Of a DNA stretch of 14,624 bases, positions 6,923 through 13,102 are shown piece by piece. Position 1 is the stretch's first letter, and each line of letters starts with the position of its first letter. Position numbers and translations under genes: made by a program. The notes below the pieces were generated by a model, which did no database searches, was not told the origin of the DNA, and saw only the letters and a program-made list of their open reading frames with translations. The DNA comes from Deltaproteobacteria bacterium (lineage in GTDB: Bacteria > Desulfobacterota > DSM-4660 > Desulfatiglandales > Desulfatiglandaceae): the NCBI GenBank assembly GCA_029932035.1, contig JAOZQV010000013.1:1-14624 (forward strand), written 5' to 3'.

Positions 6923-8104
6923 ATGAATACACCGACCCCCGAAAACCCCTCATTTTTTTCACAATTAGGGCCGATTCTTTTCTTGACAACGATTTTTTTC
7001 CTCAACTTCATCGGAAGAATCGTTTTTGCTCCTTTGATACCGAGTATTGAGAATGACTTAGGTCTGGATCACACCGAGGCCGGATCAATGTTTTTGCTGA
7101 TCTCTTTGGGCTACTTCATCTCGCTTTTAGGCTCAGGGTTTCTCTCCAGCCGCCTCACCCACAGGAGAACTATTATTGTTTCTGCCTTGTCCGTTGGGAT
7201 AGTCCTTATCTGTACCTCCTTCAGCAACAGCCTCTGGTCAGTCCGTCTAAGTTTGCTCTTCCTCGGATTGGCGGCAGGCCTCTATCTCCCATCAGGCATT
7301 ACCACCCTTACTTCCTTGATCAGTGTTAAGCACTGGGGTAAAGCGGTTGCGATCCATGAACTGGCTCCGAATTTGGGTTTTGTTGTGGCCCCATTGCTAT
7401 CGGAGCTATTTATGATCTGGTTTTCATGGCGAGGGGTTATCCTTTTCTTGGGCACGGGCTCTATACTTATGGGGATAGCCTTTGCCTTTTTCGGAAGGGG
7501 AGGGGAGTTTCTTGGAGAGGCCCCCAATTTTGGATCTCTTAAGACCCTTTTCTTAGAACCGGCCTTTTGGATAATGACAGTCCTTTTCTCTTTTGGCATC
7601 TGTGGGACCTTGGGCATATACACCATGCTCCCCCTCTATCTCGTGACTGAACAGGGGTTTGATCGAAGCTGGGCCAATACTTTAGTGGCGCTCTCCCGGA
7701 TTTCCGGCGTGTTTATGGCATTCATAGCCGGATGGGTGAGCGATCGCCTTGGGCCAAAGCTTACCATGAGTGGGGTGTTTCTAATCACAGGTCTGATGAC
7801 AATTTTGCTCAGCAGTGTGCCGGATGCCTGGATCGTAATTCTCGTTTTTCTCCAGCCGGTAATGGCCGTCTGTTTTTTCCCGCCCGGATTTGCGGCGCTC
7901 GCTTCAATAGGTCCACCTAATGCCAGGAATGTAGCTGTCTCGCTCACAATTCCTGCCGCCTTTATTTTTGGAGGAGGGGCGATTCCCATGGGAATCGGCA
8001 TGATGGCTGATGCCGGATTCTTTGACCTGGGGATTGCTTTAGCCGGAGGACTGATCCTGACCGGTTCACTATTAGCACTCCTTCTGAGATCTCCCCGCCA
8101 ATGA
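6923..8104 (+). CDS. Major facilitator superfamily transporter
   Basis: A 393-residue inner-membrane protein with about 12 hydrophobic segments. The first helix (LGPILFLTTIFFLNFIGRIVFAPLIPSI) ends in the common MFS-type PLIP region. The loop between helices 2 and 3 reads GFLSSRLTHRRTI, a degenerate form of the GxLaDRxGRR motif A; the loop in the second half, GWVSDRLGPKLTM, is a closer match. A central loop at about 197-207 (GRGGEFLGEAPNF) separates the halves. The substrate cannot be told; anion or organic-acid uptake or drug efflux are all possible. No clear Shine-Dalgarno site precedes the ATG at 6923, but the next in-frame ATG lies inside the protein, so this start is the best one. It stands alone, 126 bp before the thiolase gene on the same strand, and may serve the same metabolism. 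Confidence 0.9.
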   Translation: MNTPTPENPSFFSQLGPILFLTTIFFLNFIGRIVFAPLIPSIENDLGLDHTEAGSMFLLISLGYFISLLGSGFLSSRLTHRRTIIVSALSVGIVLICTSFSNSLWSVRLSLLFLGLAAGLYLPSGITTLTSLISVKHWGKAVAIHELAPNLGFVVAPLLSELFMIWFSWRGVILFLGTGSILMGIAFAFFGRGGEFLGEAPNFGSLKTLFLEPAFWIMTVLFSFGICGTLGIYTMLPLYLVTEQGFDRSWANTLVALSRISGVFMAFIAGWVSDRLGPKLTMSGVFLITGLMTILLSSVPDAWIVILVFLQPVMAVCFFPPGFAALASIGPPNARNVAVSLTIPAAFIFGGGAIPMGIGMMADAGFFDLGIALAGGLILTGSLLALLLRSPRQ

Positions 8105-8160
8105 ACCCTGGTTTTTGTTCTTGACCCCATCCTCTTTTTTTTCTATATTTCAGGTCCTTA

Positions 8161-8201
8161 ACTTTAGGCACTTAAAACTTTAGGCGCTTTCACTTTAGCT
8201 C
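8161..8201 (+). repeat. Three ACTTTAGGC-type direct repeats upstream of the thiolase gene
   Basis: ACTTTAGGCA (8161-8170), ACTTTAGGCG (8177-8186) and ACTTTAGCTC (8192-8201) recur with a period of 15-16 bp, each followed by a C(A/G)CTT-like extension. A further partial copy, ATTTAGGCACTAA, lies near 9988-10000 after the DUF35 gene. They are AT-rich and carry no coding potential. They may be regulatory iterons or a dispersed intergenic repeat. Confidence 0.65.
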
Positions 8202-8230
8202 ACTCATAACACAAAAACTTGGAGGTTATT

Positions 8231-9397
8231 ATGGGGAAAGTAGGAATTATTGGAGTCGGACAGAGCGCCTTTGTGCGTGGGTATCCCGGCTCAATCAGGG
8301 AATTGGCCTTTGAAGGGTTCAAAGATGCTATGCAGGATGTCGGGATTCCAACTAAGGATATCGATGCATCTATCATCTGCTCGGCCCCGGAATATGATAA
8401 GCAGCGCTCACCGGCTGGTGTCTTTGCCGAGTACTTAGGGCTTGTCCCGCAGCCCACGTGCTATTTAGAAAGTCTCTGCTCCTCAAGTAGCATGGGGCTG
8501 AGATTCGCCTATTCATTAGTAAAGTCCGGGCTTCATGATGTGGTGGCTGTTATCGGCTTTCAAAAGATGTCAGAGATATCTTCTGCAGAATCACAGGAGA
8601 GAATGGGACGTGGCGCGGACATCCAGTGGGAGAGCCCATTTGGCACTATGATGCCTGCCTATTACGCCATGTATGCCAGGGGTCATATGGAACAATACGG
8701 CACAACTCTTGAGGATCTGGCGCTAATCAGGGTAAAGGCGGCCACTTATGGCCAGATCAATGAGAAGGCCGTTTACCGCAGGCCTGTTACCTTTGAGATG
8801 TTTTCTGATCCTGAGAGCCCTATGTCGAATCCGGTTGCAAACCCGCTCAGGGTTGGAGACTGTTGCGCAAACGCGGATGGAAGCTCCTGCATTATTGTTG
8901 CCAACGAAGAGAAGGCTAAGGCCTTTTCCAAGAAGCCGGTCTGGATCCTCGGTCTGGGCGCCGCATCTACCACCGTGAACTTGGCAGGAAGAGATCTTTT
9001 TTCAGGCTTGACTGTGGCCCAGCAGGCAGGGGAAGAGGCCTATAAAATGGCCGGTATTACTGCTAAGGATATCGATGTGGCCGAGGTACACGACTGTTTT
9101 ACCATTGCCGAGATGATGGCCTATGAAAACCTCGGGTTTGCAAAGCCTGGAGAGGGAAAAGAACTGATCAAGGCCAAGGAGACCTACAAGGAGGGGAGTA
9201 TTCCGGTCAATGTGGACGGGGGCCTTCTTTCAAAAGGGCATCCGATCGGGGCCACCGGAGGGTCCCAGATCAGGACCGTTGTCCTTCAGTTGAGGGGCGA
9301 GGCAGGTGAAATGCAGGTAAAAGACCCTGAGATAGGGCTGGTCCATAATATCGGCGGTGTTGGTCTATACGGAAACGTCAGCATTCTTGGGAGGTAA
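8231..9397 (+). CDS. Thiolase, SCP2/acetoacetyl-CoA thiolase-like (DUF35-partnered type)
   Basis: A 388-residue thiolase-fold enzyme. It probably makes or cleaves a 3-ketoacyl-CoA such as acetoacetyl-CoA. Visible active-site features are the nucleophile C83 in SLCSSSSMG, H287 in VHDCFTIAE and H337 in SKGHPIGATGG. The C-terminus reads VHNIGGVGLYGNVSIL, lacking the second cysteine (CxGxG) of classical FadA/AtoB thiolases, which is typical of the SCP2-like and archaeal-type thiolases that work with a DUF35 protein. The start at 8231 follows GGAGG by 5 nt; a TTG four codons earlier overlaps that site and is rejected. The DUF35 gene follows after a 4-bp gap, so the pair is almost certainly one operon and one complex. 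The acyl substrate cannot be read from sequence. Confidence 0.9.
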   Translation: MGKVGIIGVGQSAFVRGYPGSIRELAFEGFKDAMQDVGIPTKDIDASIICSAPEYDKQRSPAGVFAEYLGLVPQPTCYLESLCSSSSMGLRFAYSLVKSGLHDVVAVIGFQKMSEISSAESQERMGRGADIQWESPFGTMMPAYYAMYARGHMEQYGTTLEDLALIRVKAATYGQINEKAVYRRPVTFEMFSDPESPMSNPVANPLRVGDCCANADGSSCIIVANEEKAKAFSKKPVWILGLGAASTTVNLAGRDLFSGLTVAQQAGEEAYKMAGITAKDIDVAEVHDCFTIAEMMAYENLGFAKPGEGKELIKAKETYKEGSIPVNVDGGLLSKGHPIGATGGSQIRTVVLQLRGEAGEMQVKDPEIGLVHNIGGVGLYGNVSILGR

Positions 9398-9401
9398 GAC
9401 A

Positions 9402-9839
9402 ATGGGTAAGAAAAAGAAAGAGGTGGATGACCGGTTTAAGAGATTTGGAACTGTGAGTTTTACCTCCATTACAAAGATTAATGACTTTATCGATTACTTG
9501 GATCAGGGGAAAATAATGGGTACACGCTGCAAGGAGTGCGGCCTGTTTTTCTTTCCTCCAAGGGCGGATTGTTACAACTGTCTTTCCAGTGATATGGAAT
9601 GGGTTGAAGTATCGGGAACAGGAAAGTTGGTCACCTACAGCAAACTGGAATTTGCGCCTATAGGTTTTGGAGATGATCTCCCTTATGCCATTGCCCTCTT
9701 GGACTACGGGGACTATAAGATGTTCGGCAGGATAGCAGGGGATGTGCCTGAAGATGAAATCCATGCGGGTATGGAGATGACTGCAAGGGTTAACACCTTG
9801 CCTAATGGCCAGTTAAACTACGTGTTTCATAAGGCCTAA
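9402..9839 (+). CDS. DUF35 OB-fold protein with rubredoxin-like zinc ribbon
   Basis: A 145-residue protein with an N-terminal helix region (about 1-40, FGTVSFTSITKINDFIDYLDQG), a zinc ribbon with C43, C46, C57 and C60 (CKECG and CYNC), and a C-terminal OB fold (about 65-145) with GTGKLVTYSKLEFAP, PYAIALLDYGDYKMFGRI and GMEMTARVN. Members of this family bind acyl-CoA and scaffold a neighbouring thiolase or HMG-CoA synthase. Here the start lies 4 bp after the thiolase stop, with its ribosome site (GGGAGG) lying at the end of the thiolase reading frame. The complex would therefore form with that thiolase. No HMG-CoA synthase gene is nearby, so a role in isoprenoid synthesis of the archaeal kind is not supported. 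An earlier in-frame start at 9357 lies inside the thiolase and lacks a site. Confidence 0.92.
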   Translation: MGKKKKEVDDRFKRFGTVSFTSITKINDFIDYLDQGKIMGTRCKECGLFFFPPRADCYNCLSSDMEWVEVSGTGKLVTYSKLEFAPIGFGDDLPYAIALLDYGDYKMFGRIAGDVPEDEIHAGMEMTARVNTLPNGQLNYVFHKA

Positions 9840-9854
9840 TCCGGATAAACCGGA
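9840..9854 (+). other. Small hairpin directly after the DUF35 gene
   Basis: TCCGG-ATAAA-CCGGA gives a perfect 5-bp stem and 5-nt loop beginning at the base after the stop codon. No T-run follows, so it is a weak terminator at most; it may protect the 3' end of the mRNA. Confidence 0.35.
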
Positions 9855-9859
9855 ACCAA

Positions 9860-9944
9860 ATTGAATATTGAATATTGACTATTTGTGGTATCGCTCCGCT
9901 CTGTCTTTGCTAATAAAAACGATAGAATTCCTTAAATATTCAAT
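9860..9944. repeat. TTGAATA tandem repeats with a distal inverted copy
   Basis: TTGAATA is repeated twice from 9861 and followed by TTGACTA; the reverse complement of ATTGAATATT (9860-9869) recurs as AATATTCAAT at 9935-9944. The two 10-bp arms enclose about 65 bp without coding potential. This may be a degenerate dispersed repeat or a remnant of a small non-autonomous element. Confidence 0.45.
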
Positions 9945-10010
9945 CTAACTATGGCGTAAATAATGCGCAACATGATGGGATTTTAAAATTTAGGCACTAA
10001 ACAGAACCCT

Positions 10011-10041
10011 AAAACCCCCGTCATAATGACGGGGGTTTTTT
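10011..10041 (+). terminator. Strong intrinsic terminator after the thiolase/DUF35 operon
   Basis: CCCCCGTCA, loop TAA, TGACGGGGG (10015-10035) makes a perfect 9-bp GC-rich stem followed by six T. The four A before the left arm make it partly bidirectional. It ends the thiolase/DUF35 transcript and lies only 39 bp before the rsmE start, so rsmE needs a promoter inside or after it, or relies on read-through. Confidence 0.9.
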
Positions 10042-10079
10042 GTCTCTGCAATGAGAAATGTGCGGATGGGCGTGAGGCA

Positions 10080-10838
10080 ATGAGGCGCTTTTTGGTTGAA
10101 AACCTGAACGCCCAAGATGGCGTGTGTACTATTACGGGCCCTGAAGCAAGGCATATGACAAGGGTCCTGAGGATGGAGGCGGGAGACCGGTTTGTCCTCA
10201 TGGACGGTAAGGGGCGCCGCTTCTTGGCCTCTATAGAATCTGTCATGCGCCAGGGAGTCCGAGTCGCTATTCTAAATCCCCTTCCCGAGCCGTCCCCCTC
10301 GCCTGTAACAATAACCCTCTGCCAGGCCCTCCTGAAATCCGGTCCAATGGAGTACCTGATTCAGAAGACATCTGAATTAGGTGTTGATCATATCCTCCCC
10401 TTTTCATCTCTACGAACCATCACCATACTTAAAAGGGAAAGACTTTCAAACCGGATGAGGCGCTGGCGCGAGATAGCCAAAAGTTCTGCAAAGCAGTCCG
10501 GCAGGGTCGTTCCGGCTCAAATAGACGCCCCAACCTCTTTTCGGGAATTGACCGCAAAATGGAAAGAGGAGAAAGAGATGAAGGCGATTTTGTGGGAGGG
10601 AGGAGGGGCAACCGATCTTAAGGGGCTTCTCAGGGGCTCATCCCAGGCGGGGAAGTTCATCGGCATGGTAGGTCCTGAAGGAGGTTTTACAGGAGAAGAG
10701 ATTGAATTGGCTGCGGACGCCGGTTTTATCCCGGTTACCCTCGGGAATAGGATCCTGAGGTCCGAGACAGCGGCCACGACTATGGTGGCCATTGTCCAGT
10801 ATGAGTGGGGAGATCTTGGGGTGAAGGAGGGGTCATGA
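10080..10838 (+). CDS. rsmE: 16S rRNA (uracil1498-N3)-methyltransferase
   Basis: Transfers a methyl group from S-adenosylmethionine to N3 of U1498 in 16S rRNA. The 252-residue protein begins with the family's usual MRRFLV, has the PUA-like N-terminal part with TGPEARHMTRVLRMEAGD, then LCQALLKSGPMEYLIQKTSELGVDHI, SSAKQSGR, and the SPOUT knot motifs GMVGPEGGFTGEEIELA and LGNRILRSETAA that bind the cofactor. The start at 10080 fits the family; GAGG lies only 2 nt before it, which is tight. A frame open 18 codons earlier starts inside the terminator hairpin at 10026 and is rejected. It overlaps the following scpB by the ATGA tetranucleotide. Confidence 0.94.
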   Translation: MRRFLVENLNAQDGVCTITGPEARHMTRVLRMEAGDRFVLMDGKGRRFLASIESVMRQGVRVAILNPLPEPSPSPVTITLCQALLKSGPMEYLIQKTSELGVDHILPFSSLRTITILKRERLSNRMRRWREIAKSSAKQSGRVVPAQIDAPTSFRELTAKWKEEKEMKAILWEGGGATDLKGLLRGSSQAGKFIGMVGPEGGFTGEEIELAADAGFIPVTLGNRILRSETAATTMVAIVQYEWGDLGVKEGS

Positions 10839-11608
10839 GTTTAATCCAATTTAAAATCCAAGACCGTATCGGAACCATTGCTTTTGATGATTACCAAAAA
10901 CGGAATGCTTTGAGCGCCGACTTAATCGCTGAAATGATTAAGGCCTTGAAACGCATTGAGGCAGAAAAGGCCAAGGTCGTTATTTTGCGATCCTCATCCA
11001 ATAACCCCGTTTGGTCCTCGGGCCATGATATCAGCGAATTACCCAGAGCCAATGAGGATCCCCTGCCTTATAATGATCCTTTAGAGCAGGTGCTTCGAAC
11101 TATCCGGCACCATTCGGCCCCAGTCATAGCCATGGTGCATGGATCCGTTTGGGGTGGAGCCTGTGATTTAGCCATGAACTGCGATATGATCATTGCCGAT
11201 GAAACCTGTGCCTTTGCCGTTACGCCGGCTATGCTTGGTCTACCGTATAATGTCAGCGGCATTCAAAGTTTCCTGAAACGGGTACCCATTAATATTGTGC
11301 GGGAGATGTTTTTTACGGCTGACCCCATCGATTCGAAGCGAGCCCTTAATTTTGGATTGGTCAATCGTCTGGTGGCCCAAGAAGAATTAGAATCGACCAC
11401 CTATGAAATTGCAAGAACGATATGCTTACGGTCTGCTCAGTCCATTATGGCCTTTAAAGAGCAAGCCAGGGTTTTATTGGCCTCATCTGCGCTAAGTCCT
11501 GAGACTTTTGAGCATATTCAGCAGCTTCGAAAGGATGTCTACCATGGGCGGGATTATAACGAAGGGGTAGAGGCCTTTCTGGAAAAGCGAAAACCCGTTT
11601 TTGGGTAG
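10835..11608 (+). CDS. scpB: Methylmalonyl-CoA decarboxylase (enoyl-CoA hydratase family)
   Basis: A 257-residue crotonase-fold protein closely following E. coli ScpB/YgfG, which decarboxylates methylmalonyl-CoA to propionyl-CoA. Shared diagnostic segments are SSGHDISELP, EDPLPYNDPLEQ, MVHGSVWGGACDL, TPAMLGLPYNVSGI, FTADPIDSKRAL and EAFLEKRKP at the end. The catalytic residues known for E. coli (H66 and Y140) align with H64 and Y138. Ordinary hydratases carry acidic residues in the 110-140 region instead, so I favour decarboxylase. The start at 10835 has AAGGAGG 4 nt upstream and overlaps the rsmE stop as ATGA. No methylmalonyl-CoA mutase or the E. coli partners sbm, argK or scpC are in the window. 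Base composition looks slightly more AT-rich than rsmE, which could mean separate ancestry. Confidence 0.87.
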   Translation: MSLIQFKIQDRIGTIAFDDYQKRNALSADLIAEMIKALKRIEAEKAKVVILRSSSNNPVWSSGHDISELPRANEDPLPYNDPLEQVLRTIRHHSAPVIAMVHGSVWGGACDLAMNCDMIIADETCAFAVTPAMLGLPYNVSGIQSFLKRVPINIVREMFFTADPIDSKRALNFGLVNRLVAQEELESTTYEIARTICLRSAQSIMAFKEQARVLLASSALSPETFEHIQQLRKDVYHGRDYNEGVEAFLEKRKPVFG

Positions 11609-11625
11609 TTAAATATCCTCAAAGT

Positions 11626-11656
11626 CAACTACCACCACCTCAGGTGGTGGTAGTTG
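11626..11656. repeat. Perfect palindrome, 14-bp stem with 3-nt loop
   Basis: CAACTACCACCACC (11626-11639), loop TCA, then GGTGGTGGTAGTTG (11643-11656) is fully self-complementary. It begins 17 bp after the scpB stop and ends 54 bp before the next gene. There is no T-run after either arm, so it is not a standard intrinsic terminator. A REP-like element, a transcript-stabilising hairpin or a mobile-element end hairpin are all possible. Confidence 0.85.
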
Positions 11657-11710
11657 GCTGGGATAATCGATAGTTTCCTATAGGGGCGCGTTTAAGGGGC
11701 GTGAGTTAGC

Positions 11711-12637
11711 ATGGATATGGGTTTTGAAGAAATAGATTACATGCATGAGCTTGCAGAGAATTTCTATTTCGTTCAGGGAGACGGCCGGGGACTTTTTCCT
11801 CATTGCAACGGATACCTCCTTACGGGTGAAGAAACCGTTCTAATCGACACTGGAATCGGTGAGGGGAAGATCAGGGAGATCGATGAAAGGAGCCGGATCG
11901 ATGTTGTTATCATCACTCACTCGCATCCGGATCACATTCTCAATTGGGATCTGTTGGAAGACCGGCATTTGCTATTGCCCCAACAAACTCCTGACGCGGT
12001 CTATGATCTTGAACTTCTCGGCCAAAGGTTTGCCGGTACATTGGAGGGCGGTGCAAGATGGGTCGAAGTCTTTGGCCGCGGTCTGGGGCTTGTCCCATTG
12101 AGAGAACCTGACGGAAGATTCGCTGACGGCGACTTGCTGAAGGTAGGCGGCGCTGAACTTGAGGCAATCCATGCGCCCGGCCACTTAGACGATCATTACT
12201 GTTTCCTTGATAGAAAGAGTGGAACCCTCATAACAGCAGATATTGACTTTTCGTCTTTCGGGCCGTGGTACTGCAACCCCGAGGCAGATATCGAACTTTT
12301 TCAGGCAAATATCAGGAAACTTATGGGGTTACCCTATTCTCGGGCCTGCTCATCACACAATACACCAGTGAAAGGCCGTGCTATTAACGAGTTCGATGCC
12401 TTTATGTCAGGTTTCGACCGCCACAGACGCACTGTGCTGGAACTCTGCCATCCTTCCACGACCGTTGAGGAAATGACGGCGATGTCTCCGTTTTTCAAGG
12501 GCCGGATTCCGGATAAGGTGATCCAGAGAACATTCGAGGGGAACATGATCAAAAAGATCCTCGCCCTTCTCGTGAGGGACGGAGCTGTTGAGGAATCGGA
12601 GGGGCGTTTCCTGCGTACAGATCAACCCGACTGCTGA
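11711..12637 (+). CDS. Metallo-beta-lactamase-fold hydrolase with C-terminal winged-helix region
   Basis: A 308-residue probable metal-dependent hydrolase. Metal ligands are visible: H70, H72, D74 and H75 in THSHPDH, H158 in APGHLDDH, D177 in LITADID and H216 in CSSHNTP, so both metal sites look intact. Residues 1-60 give the usual first strands (NGYLLTGEETVLIDTGIG). The last 75 or so residues (from PSTTVEEM through KKILALLVRDGAVEESEGRFLRT) look like a winged helix, as in LACTB2-type MBL proteins, whose members cleave RNA or thioesters. The substrate here is unknown. The start at 11711 has only a loose AAGGGG about 12 nt upstream; an ATG at 11717 is an alternative. It lies 102 bp downstream of scpB behind the palindrome and may be transcribed separately. 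Confidence 0.85.
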   Translation: MDMGFEEIDYMHELAENFYFVQGDGRGLFPHCNGYLLTGEETVLIDTGIGEGKIREIDERSRIDVVIITHSHPDHILNWDLLEDRHLLLPQQTPDAVYDLELLGQRFAGTLEGGARWVEVFGRGLGLVPLREPDGRFADGDLLKVGGAELEAIHAPGHLDDHYCFLDRKSGTLITADIDFSSFGPWYCNPEADIELFQANIRKLMGLPYSRACSSHNTPVKGRAINEFDAFMSGFDRHRRTVLELCHPSTTVEEMTAMSPFFKGRIPDKVIQRTFEGNMIKKILALLVRDGAVEESEGRFLRTDQPDC

Positions 12638-12861
12638 ATGCCACGAATGTAGATGCTGCCACTCTTCTTTCATTTAAAAAGCAAAAGGTAACCCGTCCAA
12701 TAGTCAACGGCAGATTTGGCCCCCGTCTTATATTTGTCAACTATGTACGGGCTGTTGCCCAAATGATTATATCAACATAATTTAACCGCACAAAACTTCT
12801 TAAAAAACATAACTGTTAATAATTTCTATGTTTATAGTTATACACTATTTTAAATATAACA

Positions 12862-12890
12862 TTGACATATTAGTTTTAATATGATAATAT
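12862..12890 (+). promoter_or_regulatory. Predicted sigma-70 promoter of the transposase remnant
   Basis: A consensus TTGACA at 12862-12867 is followed after 17 bp by TAATAT (12885-12890), or after 15 bp by GATAAT. It lies about 35-60 bp ahead of the transposase start at 12923, in very AT-rich DNA. It points right, against the helicase gene, and could still drive antisense transcription of it. Confidence 0.55.
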
Positions 12891-12922
12891 CATGGTCAAA
12901 ACTACAATAGAGGATTTCTGCC

Positions 12923-13030
12923 ATGATGGGTCACCAACCAAATTATCAAAACAAGCTTTTTATCACCGGGTTCAACCTTGATAAACGGATCCGGGACGAT
13001 CATCCTTTAAGAAAAATCCAGGAAGCATAA
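12923..13030 (+). pseudogene. IS1182-like transposase, N-terminal remnant only
   Basis: The frame starts MMGHQPNYQNKLFITGF and continues with NLDKRIRDDHPLRKIQEA before a TAA, 35 residues in all. The pattern (LF, then hydrophobic residue and FNL-(D/E)-x-R, then DHPLRKI) is characteristic of the start of IS1182-type DDE transposases, which are normally about 450-550 residues. Everything after the DHPLRKI segment, including the catalytic DDE domain, is missing and the following DNA shows no further match I recognise. This is therefore the left end of an element that lost its body by deletion, or a solo end left after recombination. The weak AGAGG upstream and the promoter at 12862-12890 belong to it. 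Confidence 0.7.
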
Positions 13031-13102
13031 TTCGCCTGTCCCCTTTTTTCAATCCCGCCATCTCAAGCGGGACTCAATCACTTAACGAGGCCTGCCATAA
13101 TG

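Larger units (their letters stand above)
12638..13102. other. AT-rich intergenic region carrying an insertion-sequence remnant
   Basis: The 465 bp between the MBL gene and the helicase gene contain no intact gene. From about 12749 to 12920 the DNA is clearly more AT-rich than its surroundings and leads into a truncated transposase start. GGGCTGTTGCCC at 12749-12760 is a possible left terminal inverted repeat, as similar GGGCTGTTG ends occur in several insertion-sequence families, but no matching right end is visible. After 13030 there is a small hairpin, TCCCGC at 13053-13058 with GCGGGA at 13067-13072, without a suitable T-run for either flanking gene. Confidence 0.6.

Noticed and set aside
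7636..8130. A 164-codon minus-strand frame opposite the MFS gene
   Set aside because: It is a shadow of the hydrophobic MFS coding sequence, rich in P, R and T, with no domain and no ribosome site.
10026..10079. Earlier start for rsmE
   Set aside because: The ATG lies inside the terminator hairpin and the extra residues do not resemble the RsmE N-terminus, which begins MRRFLV at 10080.
13053..13072. Terminator for the helicase gene
   Set aside because: The TCCCGC/GCGGGA stem is short, and on the minus strand it is followed by an A-run rather than a T-run.
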